DNA of 64,000 bases from Galeopsis tetrahit (taxonomy: Eukaryota > Streptophyta > Magnoliopsida > Lamiales > Lamiaceae), in NCBI GenBank assembly GCA_963675135.1, contig OY776130.1, positions 59,429,808 through 59,493,807 on the forward strand, given 5' to 3'. The notes beneath the pieces were generated by a model. It had not been told where the DNA came from. It did not search any database and saw only the letters and a program-made list of their open reading frames with translations. Shown piece by piece: positions 22,383 through 36,238 of the stretch; position 1 is the stretch's first letter, and each line of letters opens with the position of its first letter. The position numbers and the translations under genes were made by a program.

Positions 22383-25300
22383 CTACACATGGTCTGGACC
22401 ACTCGGGATTGGCTCATAACCATCGTGCTGTTTAACAATGGTGGTCTTCTTATCAACGGGAATGCACTTCAATACTACAGCAATAGGCATGCTAACAGCT
22501 CCCAGTAGAACGCTTAGAAGCCATAGTTGTCGGTTTAGCGGTACAGTGCTAGCAAACGTGCCCAGGAACTGGACTATAATAACTTGGAACACTACTGTGG
22601 ACGCGATGATTCCTATAAATATCCAGTTCCCAAGCAACCCTCGAAAGATGTTTATCTTGTCAATGTCACGGCTGTTTATTTCATTGAATACCTGGATGCA
22701 GTAAAGAAAAGTTGAGAATTCATAATCTTGTATGTTTCATTGTTTAACAAATGTGAATAATAGAGAATATAAGTATAAACCAGAGAGAAAAATGCAAAGA
22801 TTACCTGACAGAATACAAAGGTGTTGAATATGAAAGTGTTGTTAACCGCAGTAGAATCAGAACCGCTAAGTCCCAATATTTGCTTCCCGATGAAATTGAG
22901 GACCAGGAGAACAGCCAACTGATAAATGCTTTGACCAATGATATTTCGCCACATGGTTCTGGTAATGAAGTTTTCAGTTCTCCCCACGGGAGGCCTCTTC
23001 ATCAGGCCATCGTGTGGTGGTTCAGTGGCTAGTGCAAGTGCACCTAGAGTGTCCATAATTAGGTTCACCCAAAGCAGCTGCACAGCCGTAAGGGGAGCTG
23101 ATCCTGAAGAAGAGCAAAAACCAAAACAAAAAATTTTATTTGGTGAAATGGCAGAGGGGTAATTAAAGTGGGGAAGGAGTAGGCAGGCAGTACCTGAGAC
23201 ACAAGCAGATATGAAATTGATCATGAGAGCAACAATGTTAACAGTCAACTGGAATTGCACAAATTTTTGAATGTTGATGTAAACAGCACGTCCCCATTTT
23301 GCGACATTTACTATTGTTGCAAAATTGTCATCTAACACAATCACATCTGCACTTTCTTTTGCAACCTGGTAAAGTTATTTGATGGAAATTTCAGAAATTA
23401 ACGAAAACACTTTGATGATGTTAAAGGAATGAATCAACTTAAAATTCATTGAGAACATTACAGACCTCTGTTCCTGCAATGCCCATAGCAAGTCCGATGT
23501 CTGCCTCATGCAAAGCAGGAGCATCATTCGTCCCATCCCCAGTAACTGCAACCACCTCTCTAAGCACGCTTCTCGCAGTCTTTACCAGAACATGCTTGTC
23601 TGTTGGTGAGGATCGTGCCATTACCTAAATATAAGAACTTATTAACATTTAAACTTTATGATATAAAAGATTCAATAATGCAAGTCTTTAGGAAATACGT
23701 GTATGTCTATTATTCACCTTAAGTCTTGGTATTAGTTGGCTCATCTCATGAGTACTCTTAGTACGGAAATCTGGACCTTCTATAGCAAGATCATTATCTC
23801 CAAGTATGCCGCATTCTTTAGCAATTGCAATAGCTGTATTTATATTGTCACCAGTAACCATGCGCACGGTAATTCCAGCCTCTAAACAAGTTTTAACTGC
23901 TTCTTTCACTCCAGGACGAACTGGATCCTTGATTCCCACTACCGCAATCAATGTATAGCCACTATCGGGAATTTTATTCCCGTGAGAGCCATCATCAATG
24001 TCCTTGAACGCTAAGCAGAGAGTACGCAAAGCTTCACAGGCAAACCCATTGATGGCATCTGAGATTTGACTCACTTTTTCTTCTGACAATTCGACAACCT
24101 CCCCATCGGCATTGATTCCCTTGTCGCACATTTTAAGTACAATCTCAGAAGCACCTTTGCAGAAAGCTCTTGTCTTTCCATCTGGAAGAGTCAGAAGAAC
24201 AGACATCCTTTTCTTTTCAGAATTGAAAGGTTCGACCTTCAACACCTTGCAGACTCGACGTTCCTCCTCAAAATCACCACCCAGGAGCAACCCATATTCT
24301 AGAATGGCCGACTCTGTTGGTGACCCTAGAATGGAACTCTTTCCATCTTTATTCTTGACTACCTCGGAGCCTGTATTATTAAATATTGCTTGTGAGAGAA
24401 TTGATAATACTTGTTCTGATACAGGAGCTAATGTATGACTGCCTCCATTGTGGTCTACCTCTTTTGCTTTGTCACAAATCCATATTTTACTCACTACCAT
24501 ATGGTTTGTGGTCAATGTGCCAGTTTTATCGGTGCAAATGCATGTAGCAGAGCCCATTGTTTCACAGGCTGATAAGTGTCTCACAAGTGCCTTGTCTTTC
24601 ATCAATTGCTTCATGGCAAATGCAAGACTCAGAGTAACGGCAAGGGGCAATCCCTCTGGAACTGCAACAACAATAATAGTCACAGCTGTAGCAAAATAGT
24701 TCAAAAGCTTCAGAGCATCACTGGAGGACCATTTAGTAAATTCATGGCGAATTCCTTTCTCGACCAAAAATCTGGTAGCCAAGACAAGAAAAGTCGTCAC
24801 AGCAAAGCCCAATCCAATTTTACCAATTAATGTCGCAACACCATTCAGCTTCACCTGCAGTGGGGTCTCATCTTCTCCCCCTTCGCTTAGAGTTTCCATC
24901 AACTTTCCCCATTCAGATCTCATTCCGACTGTAGTTACCAGCATTTTACCAGAACCATCTTGAACCTTTGATCCTGCTAAAAGAAATGGTCTTTTTTCAT
25001 ATATGTTTATTGGCACACTTTCACCAGTCAAACTTGACTGATCAATCAACAAGTTATACCCCGATATAAATATCCCATCAGCTGGAACCTGGTCTCCAAT
25101 AGATAGAATGACAATATCTCCAACAACCAAGTCATATATAGAGACTTTCTGTCGGAAACCCTCTCTAATGACCTGAATAAAAATCTTTTTCTTCTCCTTG
25201 TCCAGCTCTCTAAATTGTAATGATTGCTTGTAATCACTTATTGCAGTAACCATGACCACTAGAAGTATGCTAAGTATAATGCCTAACCCATCATACATGC

Positions 25301-28300
25301 CCTTTGGCCACCCTTCAGTGGCAAGTCCGACTCCAATAGACACCACAGCACAAACTATAAGTATGACAAGTGTCAAATCATGCAAAGCGTCCCACACAAA
25401 CGTCCAAAAACCTTTAGGAGGTTTCTCAGTGTAGGAATTGGCACCATATATATTTTGTCTAGTGGGAATATCGCTTGGATTCACTCCTTTTTCTAGTGAA
25501 ACATTCAATTTATCAGCAAGTCCTTCAACTCCTTTGTGTTTGCTTAAGGTCTGGATGTCATACGATGCAACTAGAGATGCAAGTTTATCAGGGTGAATAC
25601 TAAATCCTGCACGTCTTGCCTCTTCCTGGAGTCCATCTTGGAGATCCGTTCCAGTATCTTCTTCATGTGTTTCACTCTTTTTTAATTGTCCACCTATGGT
25701 AGACCGAAGAGAAGGTAGTGAAAATAAGAGCACAGTATTGTACATTACAACTGGCATATATTAACATGACTAGAAACATACCGTTAATGAACCTGAGAGC
25801 TGCTGTATAAGTCATGAAACAAACGCGTATATTTTCCTGGAAAAAGAATAAAGAAACAGAAGCATTATTTGATAATAATAATAATAATAGGCCATAAATA
25901 CAAGGCTATCTTAACTGAAACTTTCAGCCCTGTGGAATGCAACTGGAGTCAACCAAGTCTTAGGGATAATAATAATACTCTCTCCATCCCATGATTATTT
26001 GCACACTTTCCTTAACGGGACGACTCGACATTATTTGCACACTCCAAAAAATGAAATAACTGACATAATTTTTACCCTTGCAACATTCATCTAATTTTAA
26101 AAAATGTCACTCTATTTTGGCCCACAACTTAACCCAATTTATAACTTTAGTCAAATCTCCATCCACTTTAGTCAATGAATTACCAATAATACCCCTCACT
26201 TATTTTACCTTACACATTACTGTATTCCATTTTCTTAAACTCCTTGATGGTCAAACCATGCAAAAAAATGGTGGGACGGAGAGAGTAACTAACAAACAAA
26301 CCGAGTCTTTAATCCCAAATAATTGAAGTAGGATACGTGAACCAATTATCAAATCACGCCGGGTCACATACATAATTTAGTCTTTTCTACGTGTTTCTCT
26401 CTTGAAGTAAATCTTCATTTAGTCTTAGGATAATAATATTAAAAGAAAAGGAAGAGAGAGAGAGAGAGATTAATTTCTGTGAGCGGTAAAATGAAAATTA
26501 GAAAACAAAAAATGTCCATTCAAGGCTGTACATCCTACTATAGGAGGAACATTATTTCCCTATTGGTTCATCTTTAATCCAACACCAATAAATGTGATTA
26601 AATTAACAGATTAATTGGGCCACATGTGGCCGGGTTGTTCATCGCCCCTAGACCCTAACCAGATTTATTACAGCGGCATAGTACCCTGACATATGCATAA
26701 AATGAATGGCCCGGTGTAAAGAGAATACACCATGCATCTTAACTACCAAGCTAAGAATCATAGGCGTAGCAGTTGGCACATAATTAATAGCAGCCCCCTA
26801 GATAATGCATCTAGGCAAAATTTTGGATTATTTAGTGAAATGTAAAGAAAGTTTAGTGCAGTGTGAAGAGAATTTAGTGTGAGTGTAATTGTGTAAAATA
26901 TGGGTACAAAATGAGTAGCAATTTTGAAAACAACAAGAAAAATGTGCAAGTAATCGCGACACAAAGACAATATCAAGTAATTTCATACTTAGTGGCTGGG
27001 GAAAGTCAACTACTATGTATCCATCATGAACTTGCTATATGTTACTCCCTCCGTCCCGGGATAACTTGCACGGTTTGAATGACACATTTAAAAAAAAAAG
27101 GGGGGATTTAGTGGTTGACGAATAAAGGTTATATATTAAAAGAAATGGAAAAAGAAAGACATAGAGCCATAAGTTCACTTGTTAGGTGATTTAGTGAGGT
27201 GTAAAGTAAAATGTTGGTAAAAAAAAGAGTGGTAATTTTGAAAATAAAATAATGTTAGAAGGGTATTAATCTTGTGGGTATTTCTATATATCTTTGTAGG
27301 CTAGCCACCGATGTTTTCACCCAACTTTTTTGTTAAATACACTCACCTAGTCGCCGGAAAATAATCACCCCTCATTTTAAAAAATGATGAATACACCCAC
27401 TTCTAAAAGAACTATACATGTAATCATGATGCATTCTACCTAAAAATGATGAATACACCCACCCATAAAAAAAGTGACTGTATAAAACAAAAGGATGAGT
27501 GCAAATATCCGTGACAAAGTCAAATTCATGCTCAACCGCAACCGTTGAAAATCAGAAAAAGGGAGCTTTTTCTTTCAAATTTTAGATTTACATGGAAGTG
27601 TGGAACATACAGATAAAGACGAAATTCCAAAAATATCCCTCCTAGAATGACTAATAACAAACAAGCACTTGGTGTTGAGCATTAATTTACTAAACCACAG
27701 GCACAAAGTCAGTTGTCATCCCTACCGATCGTTCCCAACCAGAAACAAACAAACATAAAGGGTTCCAGTTTTTGCTTTTACGCATCAATCCAAAATTAAT
27801 TAATTAATAATTATATCCCCGATTAACATCTATCACCACAACCACAGAAACGATGATTTTTATCACTTTGGATGATATAACGAGGCTTTTTGTTTGCCAG
27901 AAATTTCCTCTGCAAGATCTACAGAAATTTTAAAAGAAAAAAAAGTCCAGTCCGCTAACAGGATCCGGGAAAATTGTTGATGCATCGCAAGGAAACCCAG
28001 GGGATAAAAATAATAAACAGGAAAATGAATTACAAAGGAAGAATAATAAAAGTAAAAATGAGAATCTCATGATATGAGGCGAGATTTTAAACCTCCGGCG
28101 TTTAATTTTTTGAGATTAAGAGAACCATAGTGGTCAAATTCAGAAGTAAACGTACACTGAGTTTTCGCATCTGTTCCTTTGCTTCGGAGCGCTTCTCAAG
28201 ATCGGCGGAGTAGCGAAACCTTCTGCGTTTGTTCTTCACCATTCCGACGGCTGCTCGCCACCTCCTCAGCGCCTCCTCCGACCGCCCCTTGAGCGGCAAA

Positions 28301-28329
28301 TCAAACTCCGAAGAGATGAGGCTTTCCAT
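22383..28329 (-). CDS. ACA4: Autoinhibited Ca2+-ATPase, ACA4/ACA11-like (1047 aa)
   Basis: P-type 2B calcium pump; the ACA4/ACA11 clade acts at the vacuolar membrane, exports cytosolic Ca2+ and is released by calmodulin. Seven exons: 28156-28329, 25782-25836, 23718-25693, 23466-23624, 23194-23365, 22805-23103 and 22383-22691. Phases close to 1048 codons against about 1030 in the clade. The N-terminus carries the basic-aromatic calmodulin-binding/autoinhibitory stretch RRWRAAVGMVKNKRRRFR. TGES is near residue 300, the TM4 signature VAVPEGLPL near 420, the phosphorylated aspartate in DKTGTLTTNH at about 465, and GDGTNDAP in exon 4. The C-terminus HDGYEPIPSGP resembles ACA4/ACA11. Exon 1 ends at the GTACGT donor, so MRKLS joins to ENIRVCF. 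Intron 1 is 2.3 kb and carries a Stowaway-like MITE. No defects seen. The split between ACA4 and ACA11 cannot be decided. Confidence 0.93.
25978..26285. mobile_element. Stowaway-like MITE in Ca2+-ATPase intron 1
   Basis: 308 bp flanked by TA, ends CTCTCTCCATCCCATGATTA and GGTGGGACGGAGAGAG. Non-coding. Confidence 0.75.
27045..27290. mobile_element. Stowaway-like MITE, right end unclear
   Basis: The left end CTCCCTCCGTCCCGGGATAA after TA is typical; the right border is approximate. It lies in intron 1 of the Ca2+-ATPase gene. Confidence 0.45.
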
Positions 28330-30056
28330 CGCGAACTGCTATCTCTCTCTCTCTCTCTGCGTACACACTCACACAGTAGTGGAGATGCAGGAGGAGGTAT
28401 ACGACTGATCTGATACATTTTGGGGAAATTGTTATTTAAAGGGTACTACGAAAGAATGACAACTTTTTTATTTTTTTAATATCAAATTTAATCACTAGCT
28501 TATTAATTTTATTAATTTATAAAAATTGACTTGAAAATATAAAAAAATGTGTTTAACTAAATTAAATATTATGGTAAATTAAAAATAAAAGTTGGAGAGA
28601 AAATGTTAGAAAAGGAAAAGGTTGAAGAAAAATGAAAAGTAAATGACCATTAATGTAGTTTTATTTAGAAATATAGCTTTTAATAAATATAGGACAACAA
28701 CTTACCAAAAAAAAATGAAACTTAAAATTTTAAAAAGAAAAATTATAAATTAATAGTGGTTTTGTAACTTACCAAAAAAAATGAAACTTAAAATTTTAAA
28801 AAGTGAGTACTCCATATTTGTTTTTTTTTAAATATTAAAAAAATTAATAGTGGTTTTGTACTTATAAATTAATTATTATCATATAAATTTATAATCTTTA
28901 AAATTATTTTAGATGTTTTCAGGCCAAGTTGTCTTAAAATAGCGAAATTAAAATATTTTTTTCAGCCAAAAAATTGAGTGTAATTTTTTTTTTAACAAAC
29001 CTATATAATTGGTGTCCTAAAAAAACAATTTTTCATAATACAATTTGGTTAGGGATTCACTATCACATTCTATATACAGTATATTATTTCATTATCTCAT
29101 TCCTTTTTTAAGTATTATTTCCTTATGTCATTTTATATTTTTCTTTTCTCTTTGTTAAATATTTAAACTTTAAAATTTTATTACTTTATGATTTTATATT
29201 TCTCATCCTTATCGCTTTCGTTTTTTTTTTTTTAAAGAGGGATTCCCTTTTGTTTTTTTGTATTAGCTTTATTCGCCTTTAAATTTAAGATTTTAGTAAT
29301 TATATTCTTATACTTGAATATCAGTAATTAAAAAAAAATGGGAATGCTTTCAAAAAAAATTAAAAAATTGGGAATAGTATTAAAAATATATATATATACT
29401 TCCTCCCATTTTAGATTCAAGGTTTGTAAAATATAGATATTCCAAATTGAATTTCTATTTTTTGATTTGGTAATAAAAATATTTTTTCACTTTAAACTTT
29501 ATTTTCTATGTACTTTATTACCCAAAAAATTTGTATACCTACTAATGACTACTAATTTTTAATTATACTGTATTAATTTTGTGTAAATAGTGTACGATGA
29601 ATTTAAAGTGGGATAGAGAAATTATTTCATTTTGGTTTTATTATTATTGTTATTTTATTATTATGTAGGGTATGAGCTTTGGAAATTTCTAATTATTTAA
29701 CGATGTGACCAAATTCGTCGCATGAAATAGTTCGATCAAATTAAATAATTGAGCCAGATATATTCCCTCCTTTTACAGGGCATCAAACAAAATATTGTTA
29801 ATTTATTACATTATCGTGTCCCCTTCCTAAATTGTTGGTGATTGCATCCATACACATGGATTGTTGTAAATTGTATTATTCAAATTTGAATAATTAAATT
29901 GACAAATTCGAATTTTTTTTAATTTTCTTAAATTGAAATTATGTATCTAGAGCAGTGTTGATTTACTACTTTATTTAAATTATTATTATGCAAGAATAAT
30001 GTTATGTAAATACATATTCTCGAATAAAGACTACGCATTCATTTATAAATAAAATA

Positions 30057-30301
30057 CTCCCTCCTTTTAGTATTTCTTTTGCGAATTAAATTTCATTTTA
30101 GTGATCTATAAAAATAATATGGAATTTGTATATTTTTTTATCACCAATCGATTTGAAGGATTAAAGAGGAAAACAGTTTATGATATGTGGAAAAAATGAG
30201 AGATAATTGAATGGAGGGTTAAAAGCATGAGAATAAGAATATACAAAATGATTTAATTAACAATTTAAAGTATGCAAAACACTTAAATCCAGAACGAGGT
30301 A
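30057..30301. mobile_element. Degenerate Stowaway-like MITE
   Basis: TA-flanked, left end CTCCCTCCTTTTAGTATTTC, right end AAATCCAGAACGAGGTAG. The termini are only loosely inverted. Confidence 0.4.
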
Positions 30302-30734
30302 GTATGGAATTTGATATCAATTTCTATACTCACAACGAAAATATGTCATTATATGTTTGCAAAATTGCAATTAAGGATAGACTCACATAATTCTTTATTA
30401 TATTTTATATGTAATAAATTTTATATTTAGATAAATTTAATTTAAAATAGTTTGCTCTATTAATTTGTAATCTTATAAGGCATTATCTAAAATACACTCG
30501 AGTGCATGCCATGCACTCAAGTTGACCAAATCCTTTTTTTTTTTTTTTGCCTTTTTTTTGCTGTTATTTTTTCCCCTTTTTTTCGCTGTTTTTTTTTCCT
30601 TAATCCTTTTTTTTTTTAAGCTTGTTTGTTTTTTAGTACTTTATTTTTTCCCATTTTATTTTGTTAAAAAAAAAATTCCTTTATTTTTTGCTTTTTATTT
30701 TTTTCAGTTAATAAAAAAATGGGTGTTTTAGTAT

Positions 30735-31035
30735 AAGTCAATATAACTAAAAAGTGCAACACAATATTACTAAAAAGTGTAAATCAATATAACTGAAACG
30801 TGCAACACAATATTATAAAAAAGTGCATGTCAGTATAACCGAAAAGTGCAACACAATAATACTAAAAATTGTAAATCAATATAACTGAAAAGTGCAACAC
30901 AATATTATAAAAAAATGTATGTGAGTATAACTGAAAAATGCAACACAATATTATAAAAAAATGTAAGTTAGTAGAACTGAAAAGTGCAATAGAATATAAC
31001 TAAAAGTGTGAGTATTATAAATGAAAAATGCAACA
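30735..31035. repeat. 46-bp tandem repeat (about 6 units)
   Basis: The word GTGCAACACAATA recurs at 30756, 30802, 30848, 30894 and 30940, with a variant near 30986, so the period is 46 bp. Units alternate ATATAACTGAAAAGTGCAAC with a TAAAAAAGTGTAAGTC-like half. Related words occur near 56690-56850 and 58000-58060. Confidence 0.85.
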
Positions 31036-33297
31036 CACTTTTTTATCTAAAAAAATAGGTGCTAAAATTAAAAAAAAATGGAAAAAATGTTGAAATAATG
31101 GTCCAAATTTTGTTATATTATTGTTCTTATTAATTAATAAATTGAATTAAAAATAATGTGTCTTTTAATCATTAGTATGCATAAAATCGATTAGATTAAT
31201 TTATTTTGGATCTAACTAAACATCTCGACATAAAAATTTGAATAGATATAAAACCAAAATATTGAGGAAGTGGCATTAAACTATAAATATTTGGTATATT
31301 GACGCTTCAAACACATCGTCCCTTCAATGAATTTTTGGATGTATGTTTGAATTCAATAGTGTTGGGCTATCTTTACTATTATTAGTTTGGACAAGAATGG
31401 CCGTCGCATATGTAATGTGTCCATGCTTTTATTAGAGTGAGTCATTGTGGCCTGGTGGATCAACTGTATTTTTTGTTTCTTTGTACCTCCGATAAAATTG
31501 AAACGATACAGGGAAGATTATAAATAGATAAATGGTTCATACTTTTATTAAATTATGGAGTTTTTTTTTTTTTTAAGAGGTGGGGTTTGAAACTAGAAAG
31601 TAATTTTAAAAACCTTGTGCAATTCACAAAATTTAATGGACAGAAAATTAAAAAAAAAAATTGCGAAGACCAGTAGTATATAATAAGTGGCTTGAACATG
31701 TATTTGTAGATTGCCGGAGCGCCGGCAGATTCGGTGGATCCTCCATGCCATTTTGCTTAATTACATGTTACCACGAATAAATGAAAAATAAATAAATATA
31801 TATATATATAGATACTCCTTATATTAGTACTACTTGCTATTTAAATAGAAAACAAAATATTCAAAATACCTAAATATGTTACTCTACAATTGTGTTTGGA
31901 TTCGAGAGCATATGATTTAAAACCCATTTAGATTGAATGAAATGGATTGGAATTTCGTCATTCACTGGAACTACACAAAGTATTATAAACATGATTTATG
32001 AAATTCAATAATTGTGAAACTGAATTCCTCGTTCTATTTGGATCATGTATAAATTCGTACTATAAGTTCATGGCTTAATTAATTTGAAATCCACCAAAAT
32101 TTAAGCATATTTGAGGTATTTTCTTTTAAAATGTTTGAGTTTTAAATTATTTAATTTAAATAGTTACTCATTTTGATATTCAAGTGACAAAAAACCTAGT
32201 ATTTTTCTTCTTTTTCATTAAGGACGAAGAAAGGAGTATAAAACTAATATTCTTCATTTTTTTTGATTCTATAGCGCATTAAATGGATTTTTTTTTTTAT
32301 ATAATTAAACTGATAGTATTCTTCAATTAACTTTTACCTAAAATAATATATTCCCATCATGCTTTCCATGTTTTTTTTTTTGATTCACTATAACTTATAA
32401 GTGGGAACTTTTTTGGTTATATGCCTCCCACTATCGACGATCTAAATTGTTTACTTTTTATATCCTAAATCTTTTTCAAGATCTGTATAATATGATAATC
32501 ATTTTTTGTTATATGGCTCCCACATCTCTTTTTTTTAGTTAGTAGACGTTAACAATTCAGAAAAATTAATACTGCCAAATTTGCTCTCTTAATAAATTTA
32601 TAATACTCTGTCAAAAAAAAAAAAAATTTATAATACCAGAAAGGTTTTTTTCTCTGCCAAATTTTCTTTCAATATTTATTGTATCTGTCCCAGTTCGTCC
32701 ATCCATCCCATAGCGCATTCAAATCTTGTACTGAATAATACTTTACATTAATATTTTTGGGACGTGCCCTTTTTTTTTTTTAAATCTCGAATATTCGACA
32801 CAAAAATTGATTATTTCGTGGACCATTATATCCTTTTGTCTACTTTCTAACACAATACACAAAATGGAGATTGAGAATTCAAGAAACCACATGGGCCCTT
32901 TATTATCGTACAGTTAGTTGGTAGTTGGTACTTTTTGCATCATTCAATTAAGGGGGGTCGTCTGAGCTAAAAGTCGTTCAGACAGCTTCGGACCCAGTCA
33001 TAATATCTAGTTAATAAGACACATTTCATTATTTATTGTGATAAAGCACAGAGCATTAAGGAAAACTTAGATAAAGCCAAGTAGAAAGTTTCATAAAGTC
33101 CCCTTTATAATAAGTGGGACACTGAATGAAGATTTGTCACAATTCCCTTATTCTGAGACTTTATATATCTCTAATAAGCCACCCCCCCAACTAGTGTTGT
33201 CTTTTGGCTTTTGCTTTTTGAAATAAACATGCAAGAATGGTAAACAACACAGGTCGAACGAATGGATAATCGGAAATATCCTCAAACGATTGCTTTT

Positions 33298-33328
33298 ATT
33301 ATCATCATCATCATCATCATCATCATCA
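33298..33328. repeat. ATC trinucleotide microsatellite
   Basis: About nine uninterrupted ATC units. Confidence 0.9.
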
Positions 33329-33462
33329 AAGCACGTATTCACTGCTTGTCAAGACTACCAAGGGGACGATTCTCATAGGGTGAAAGTGAATAGACCGTCA
33401 AAGCTGGAATTTAACAAATAAATTCGCTTTGGAAAATAAGGAAGTTAATGAGGTTGCGTACA

Positions 33463-35607
33463 TTACTCGTCTTCTACCATCATATCCTTAAGCTTTTGCA
33501 ACCAGTTAGTGTATTGACCATGCTCCTTCTTGTGTAGTAAAAGGAGGAGGGAGTTGGTAAAGTTCTCTTCAATCCCTCTGGACGCTAGATATTGCTTCAG
33601 CTCGTGTTGTAAAGCAGGGTCCAAATCACTGCACAAGGATGTAATTGAGAAATAAAGACCAACAGTAGCATCATATCATGCAAGTGGGAGGAGGGAGAGT
33701 GGTAAATGGAGCGATTTGGCAATGTTTTGAAGTAAATTTCAGTCATAAGTTTCATAAGACCATTATCATGGAACCAATCTCATATTTTGCATTCTACAAA
33801 TAATTTAGTTGAATTCTACTGTTCTTGAAAAAAGTATTTCGTCTTGAGAAGAAGCGTCCAAGCAAGTGCTAGATAAATATACAAATTTAACAAAGAATGC
33901 CAACATATAAGTTTCAAGAACTCTTGAAATTATTTTCTTTATTTTGAGATGGTAGATGCACACACACATTGTTCCACATTACTTCAACATAAACAAAACA
34001 TGATCAACGTAATTTCAATGTGAAGATACCTGAATAAGGGACCTCTATAAAGTGAAGAATTAACGCATGATAATGATGATGGGATGTAATATGCATTTTG
34101 AATGTCAAAATCAGGTTCACCACCCCCTCTGTTAGATGCTACACAATCAAACTGCAAGATGGAGCTCAAACCGGGCTTTTTTACGCATATTTTCATCAAA
34201 GCATCTGCAGGAAACCTGCTATTTTCTTGGAAGGTGTCGCAGCCCAGCAATGCTGAGATAGCCACTTCCTCCCCCGACGGACATTTTTTCCGCAAAACCA
34301 CATCTCTGGACTGAGGGGAATCCCACTCCACTGCAAACTCCCCCAAGGAACCAATTTTGTCATTCTACAATCATATATCAACACAAGAAAATAGAAAAAT
34401 ACAAATTAATACCCTCTGCTAATATTTTTTTTTTTTGGTCAAGCAAAGCAATATATAAATTATTAACCACAAAGTGCCAGAAGATCAGAGAGCAAAGCAG
34501 GTACCAGGAGTTCCTAAAACAAAGAATGGGACTCACAGAAACAATAAACAAAAATTAGCATATAATTATCAGTAGATTAAGTCGAACAACAGCTTAGTTG
34601 AGAAGCTGCTTTCAAGGATCTTGATGCCATACATTGAAAGAGGCGTTTCTCAGTATATTCCCATAGCACGACAACCAACTCCAAAGACTTCCTTTTATTT
34701 CGTCTAAAAATTTTGTAGTATCCCAGTTGCAGTTTTCAAAAACTCTCTTATTACGCCAACTCCAGATTACCCACACAATACATATCCACATTCCCACAGC
34801 CAACTTGCCCCCTTTTTTAATTCCCAACATGCCCGAATGCAGTAAGAAATGATCCCTCACTTTTTGATTATTAACCGGAATGCAAATGTTAAGCCAGTTA
34901 TAGAATTCGTACCACATGGAGTTCACTATTTTGCACCCAAGGAAAAGGTGTTCCAATAGAACAGTCTCGACTCTCAATGCCATAATATAGTAAGTCAATT
35001 GTGCTACAAAGACGTGAATGGAAAACACAAACTTATTGAAGCCAATCACCACTGCATAAGAGGGCACAAACCTATTCTCTGAAGTGTGTAAGTTTTGAAA
35101 GGTTTTATGTTTCCATTAATTCAATAACTTCATCTTGAAATTGCATGTGAACTACTTAATTTTATTATTTTGGTGAGCCAATCCAATATGTACACTACTC
35201 ATAGTTCCCACGATGATTCAAACAAAGTTAAAAGTTTAAATTCACAGATAATTCTTCCCACGGCAAATATAAATCCCTAACACAGAAATATCAGAGTCTG
35301 ATAATTGACAAACCAAAGAGAGTAAAATCCAGACGACGGTACAAGCAAAAAACTACGGCGAACCCTCCCTAACTTTCGAACGAAATACCCACCAAATGCA
35401 GGCGCAAAAAAGAAGGATTCAAAAAATCAAAAGGCCCAAATGTTAGCAATTCAACAAGGGTCAATTTAGTGTGCAAAAAGGACGAAAATCGACCTGGAAG
35501 CTCATGGAGGAGAGTTCATGGTTGAGTTCAGATTCCAAGATTTTGAGCAAATCCAAATCTTGAAAAGCTTTAGGAGCTCTGCGCAAAACATGAGTAAATC
35601 TCGCCAT
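33463..35607 (-). CDS. MAM33: MAM33/p32 family mitochondrial protein (204 aa)
   Basis: The acidic p32/MAM33 family forms doughnut-shaped trimers in the mitochondrial matrix and supports mitochondrial translation and respiration. Exons 35494-35607, 34030-34364 and 33463-33628 give 205 codons with clean phases. Exon 1 encodes MARFTHVLRRAPKAFQDLDL, an Arg-containing start that could serve as a short presequence, followed by the LLKILESELNHELSS helix. Exon 2 holds the beta-sheet core, including FDCVASNRGGGEPDFDIQNA. Exon 3 ends with the family signature: SRGIEENFTNSLLLLLHKKE then GQYTNWLQKLKDMM. The conserved C-terminal helix makes the family call secure; localisation is inferred from the family. 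Intron 1 contains a LINE fragment in the same orientation. A TGGGCT motif lies near 35663, upstream. Confidence 0.92.
34425..35067 (-). mobile_element. 5'-truncated LINE retrotransposon fragment in MAM33 intron 1
   Basis: An open frame at 34612-35067 encodes the C-terminal zf-RVT region of plant LINE reverse transcriptases: ETVLLEHLFLGCK, then a WICIVWVIWSWRNKRVF-type stretch. Downstream in the same sense is an untranslated tail ending TTGCTTTGCTTGACC and poly(A) (seen as T at 34425-34436). The upstream border is uncertain and no clear target duplication was found. Confidence 0.8.
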
Positions 35608-35706
35608 AATTCTTATTCCTCTTTCTACTTTGCTTTTTACGGTTGAACATGATATGCGAATTGGGCTACTATGCCCCTCTTTTATTTATTTGGACTTTTT
35701 TTATTT

Positions 35707-36146
35707 GGCGTGGGGGTATATACCCTTCCAGCTTTGTTAGATACACTCCCCCTCCCATTTATTAATTATAAAATGTATGTAAAATAACATATTTGCCCTT
35801 TAACTAAAATGAATAGATACATACACTCCCCTCTAAAACTCTAACCCTAATTTTTCTCATTTTTTCCCATTTTCATCTTCTTCATTTTTCCACATTTCTA
35901 TTCCTCCCTTCCATCTAACTTGCCGCCGCTGCCACCCTTCGTCGAGTGCCGCCAGCCGTTTAGCCTGCTCGCGCCGTTCAGCCAAGCAGTCCTCCAGTCC
36001 TAGAGGGGAGTTAGGGTTTTAGAGGAGAGTGTATGTATCTATACATTTTAGTTAAAGAGCAAATATGATATTTTACATGTATTTTATAATTAATAAATGA
36101 AAGGGGGAGTGTATCTAACAAAGATGGAGGGGTATATACCCACGCC
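35707..36146. mobile_element. Mutator-like element with long terminal inverted repeats, 440 bp
   Basis: Flanked by the exact 9-bp repeat TTTTTATTT (35698-35706, 36147-36155). The ends GGCGTGGGGGTATATACCC and GGGTATATACCCACGCC start inverted repeats that run about 140 bp with small differences. The core is GC-rich (GCCGCCGCTGCC and similar). No open frame worth calling. Confidence 0.85.
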
Positions 36147-36238
36147 TTTTTATTTTAAGGGCCGATTTGGTGGTGGCCGTGGGCTGGGCTGGGCTTGAAG
36201 TTTTTTTTCTTAATTTTGTGACCATATCAATATGAAAA

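Larger units (their letters stand above)
28330..33462. other. 5-kb AT-rich intergenic region, no gene found
   Basis: Upstream of the Ca2+-ATPase gene and downstream of the MAM33 gene. It holds poly(T) tracts (30533-30720), a 46-bp tandem repeat, a degenerate MITE and an ATC microsatellite. Every open frame is short and low-complexity, so I call no gene. Confidence 0.65.
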
